Shown here in pieces: positions 40,601-40,797 of a DNA stretch of 40,797 nucleotides (positions within the stretch are counted from its first letter, which is position 1; each line of letters opens with the position of its first letter). The position numbers were made by a program, and so were the translations under genes. The notes below the pieces were generated by a model. It saw only the letters and a program-made list of their open reading frames with translations, had not been told where the DNA came from and searched no databases. Source of the DNA: Candidatus Babeliales bacterium (GTDB lineage Bacteria > Babelota > Babeliae > Babelales > Vermiphilaceae); the NCBI GenBank assembly GCA_035455925.1, contig DATIEE010000016.1, forward strand, positions 1-40,797, in the 5' to 3' direction.

Positions 40601-40797
40601 TTTTTCATATTTTTCTTTAATAATACTTATATCATCAATACTTTTTTCTTCTTTACAATCTCTAAAAAACTGTCTTTCATCTTTTTTATTATCAAGCTTA
40701 TCTTGAAAAGTATTCCACCATAAAAGTTGCAAGATAAATATTTTTGTTTCATTATTCCAACCTTGTTGATTAATATATGTTATTTGACCTTCAGCAT
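37646..40797 (-). CDS. Large helical protein, N-terminus beyond the window
   Basis: The frame is open to the right edge: upstream of a TTG codon at 40732 it reads on without a stop (...GWNNETKIFILQLLWW), so the real start lies outside. The visible roughly 1050 residues are almost entirely charged alpha-helix, with many Asn, Lys, Glu and Leu. Long coiled-coil-like stretches and loosely repeated segments around 'WxxLF' (for example SWDKLFVNQFLKD, SWEILFNEKPW, SWYTFTEKDPW) are seen. A Ser/Glu/Lys-rich low-complexity linker precedes a hydrophobic C-terminus (LLATLFSPIAWIWNTIIVSP and ISWTLHLLSSLIL) that looks like one or two membrane segments. I recognise no family. It could be a surface-tethered or host-membrane-inserted protein; this is inference. 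Confidence 0.75.
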   Translation of the reverse strand, partial: AEGQITYINQQGWNNETKIFILQLLWWNTFQDKLDNKKDERQFFRDCKEEKSIDDISIIKEKYEKEREGFEEQRKTFSNALRDMESCSPSIIDNGNQCRFLKIIYKLEDLPQNINLELKNIINKTFNENTFNIAKDNYFETVKLIKKKQKDKEIISLKELQSYKQVYKIYLNIIPETNKELRAEVQKNFNKNKLVCKKIIEENLRKTVKIIQDKECHVDDIDEVLSKLNKYKMGLEAYIFLKNELTTEKGKETEKQYEETLELISKKIDSLNEIKNISANKDDATAVELIENASEELSNSGAESEVEELSQNAFTASNLISTLLDSINSISEDEIIADFFIEIHNALCELSEGDDINKECTNQLQSLYNHQKIKDVVSKSTNNEKLKTACDYINLKLNENQKALQQNATNKLTIQESIKSDIENLRRNIFDNSFYYATYSIRNLAKNYTKTSQADLIKIQELIKNQSFFTFAITILASDMHLKKFEQSWYTFTEKDPWSDYNDRTDMYLNCIINFITTIKTDSQYEGDLLENFISCVNFLAKHNDSIDNKMKNNLLSLKPTILALKDTDEIKVLLQDENDNILFQQSLTKLLEMMNQSLPVQQKTFKEESKKLISFLSDPEYKISLKTIGNINTLANAYGSLIESAIPDENDKNNITQLKKLLKYEELLALVPKNDAAIKKFKDSWDKLFVNQFLKDCTTIIHELNEKLRDINNTQLIKENIEKLQNILNDLPVNCLKNDDMTALDIIHKDSLYQQIIQGDSTLTDADNKIKNTLMSYDELKQVQEPQIQSTIIKVGNDATLPQLLVLNIKNELDELVNNIQGGSNNRYGTISRIIDLAISYNNYENDFNDDHRKIIKEWVNYEDLADYIKQDSDMVQEQKEVSLQSLRSSWEILFNEKPWEQKQQEEQMKEQPDLPLDQSLQKTIGRVIYSDPLDYLSISIEDLKLLCEEAQLIKRREFKESLSSASGIDNKDNTTKLPIENKRSEKDYDSHSEEQLSGNNSSSEKKEEPSGGLLATLFSPIAWIWNTIIVSPISWTLHLLSSLILKA

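Noticed and set aside
1-40797. tRNA, rRNA or CRISPR array
   Set aside because: No cloverleaf-like GC-richer segments with T-loop consensus, no rRNA stretches and no regularly spaced repeats were seen by eye; a covariance-model scan would be needed to exclude a tRNA fully.

Overview
The window is AT-rich bacterial chromosome carrying an unusual share of exported, host-facing proteins. These include two secreted ankyrin-repeat proteins (498 and 1196 aa), a tandem set of four paralogous exported proteins, a secreted propeller-like protein paired with a beta-barrel, an exported lipase-like hydrolase and an exported HAD-like protein. Alongside them sits a sparse set of housekeeping genes (ftsQ-ftsA-ftsZ, rlmB, alr, tyrS-truB, comM-acpS, efp-nusB, glyA). 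Reduced metabolism, many ankyrin repeats, decaying IS/AAA fragments and a C-terminal-Phe outer-membrane barrel best fit an intracellular, Gram-negative-type parasite of protists. My best guess is candidate phylum Dependentiae (TM6, Babela-like). That assignment is inference from gene content; there is no rRNA in the window to confirm it.

Layout. 1-2352: a frameshifted copy of an ankyrin-gene 5' end, an IS30 transposase fossil and the intact ankyrin gene. 2403-5783: a strong inverted repeat, then the division operon ftsQ>ftsA>ftsZ on the minus strand. 5882-8878: a small exported protein, rlmB, alr and a degenerate deoxynucleoside-kinase-like gene. 8887-14258: four tandem paralogues of an unrecognised exported family, arranged as a three-gene operon plus a single gene. 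The two units have nearly identical duplicated promoters. 14411-17705: a small heat-shock protein with two good start sites, then the operon (inactive M50 homologue)-tyrS-truB. 17801-19061: one exported-protein gene apparently split by a 10-base T tract. 19162-22454: an AAA-ATPase fragment, an exported HAD-like protein and comM-acpS. 22649-27835: the secreted propeller plus barrel pair and an exported helical protein. 28079-31337: a lipase-like gene overlapping nusB tail to tail, the efp-nusB operon and glyA. 31355-32381: a possible short mobile-element relic and an AbrB-domain protein with a duplicated helical module. 32475-40797: a giant ankyrin protein, an exported NamZ-type (DUF1343) protein and a large helical protein open at the right edge.

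How it works together (inference). The cell keeps the FtsQ-FtsA-FtsZ core, including the FtsZ tail that binds FtsA. With an alanine racemase and an exocellular muramidase-type protein, this suggests some peptidoglycan or D-alanine metabolism. The exported families probably act at the surface or in the host. Several genes are eroding or have lost catalytic residues (kinase P-loop, protease HExxH, IS30, AAA), as expected in a reduced genome. No tRNA, rRNA, CRISPR array or intact mobile element was seen.
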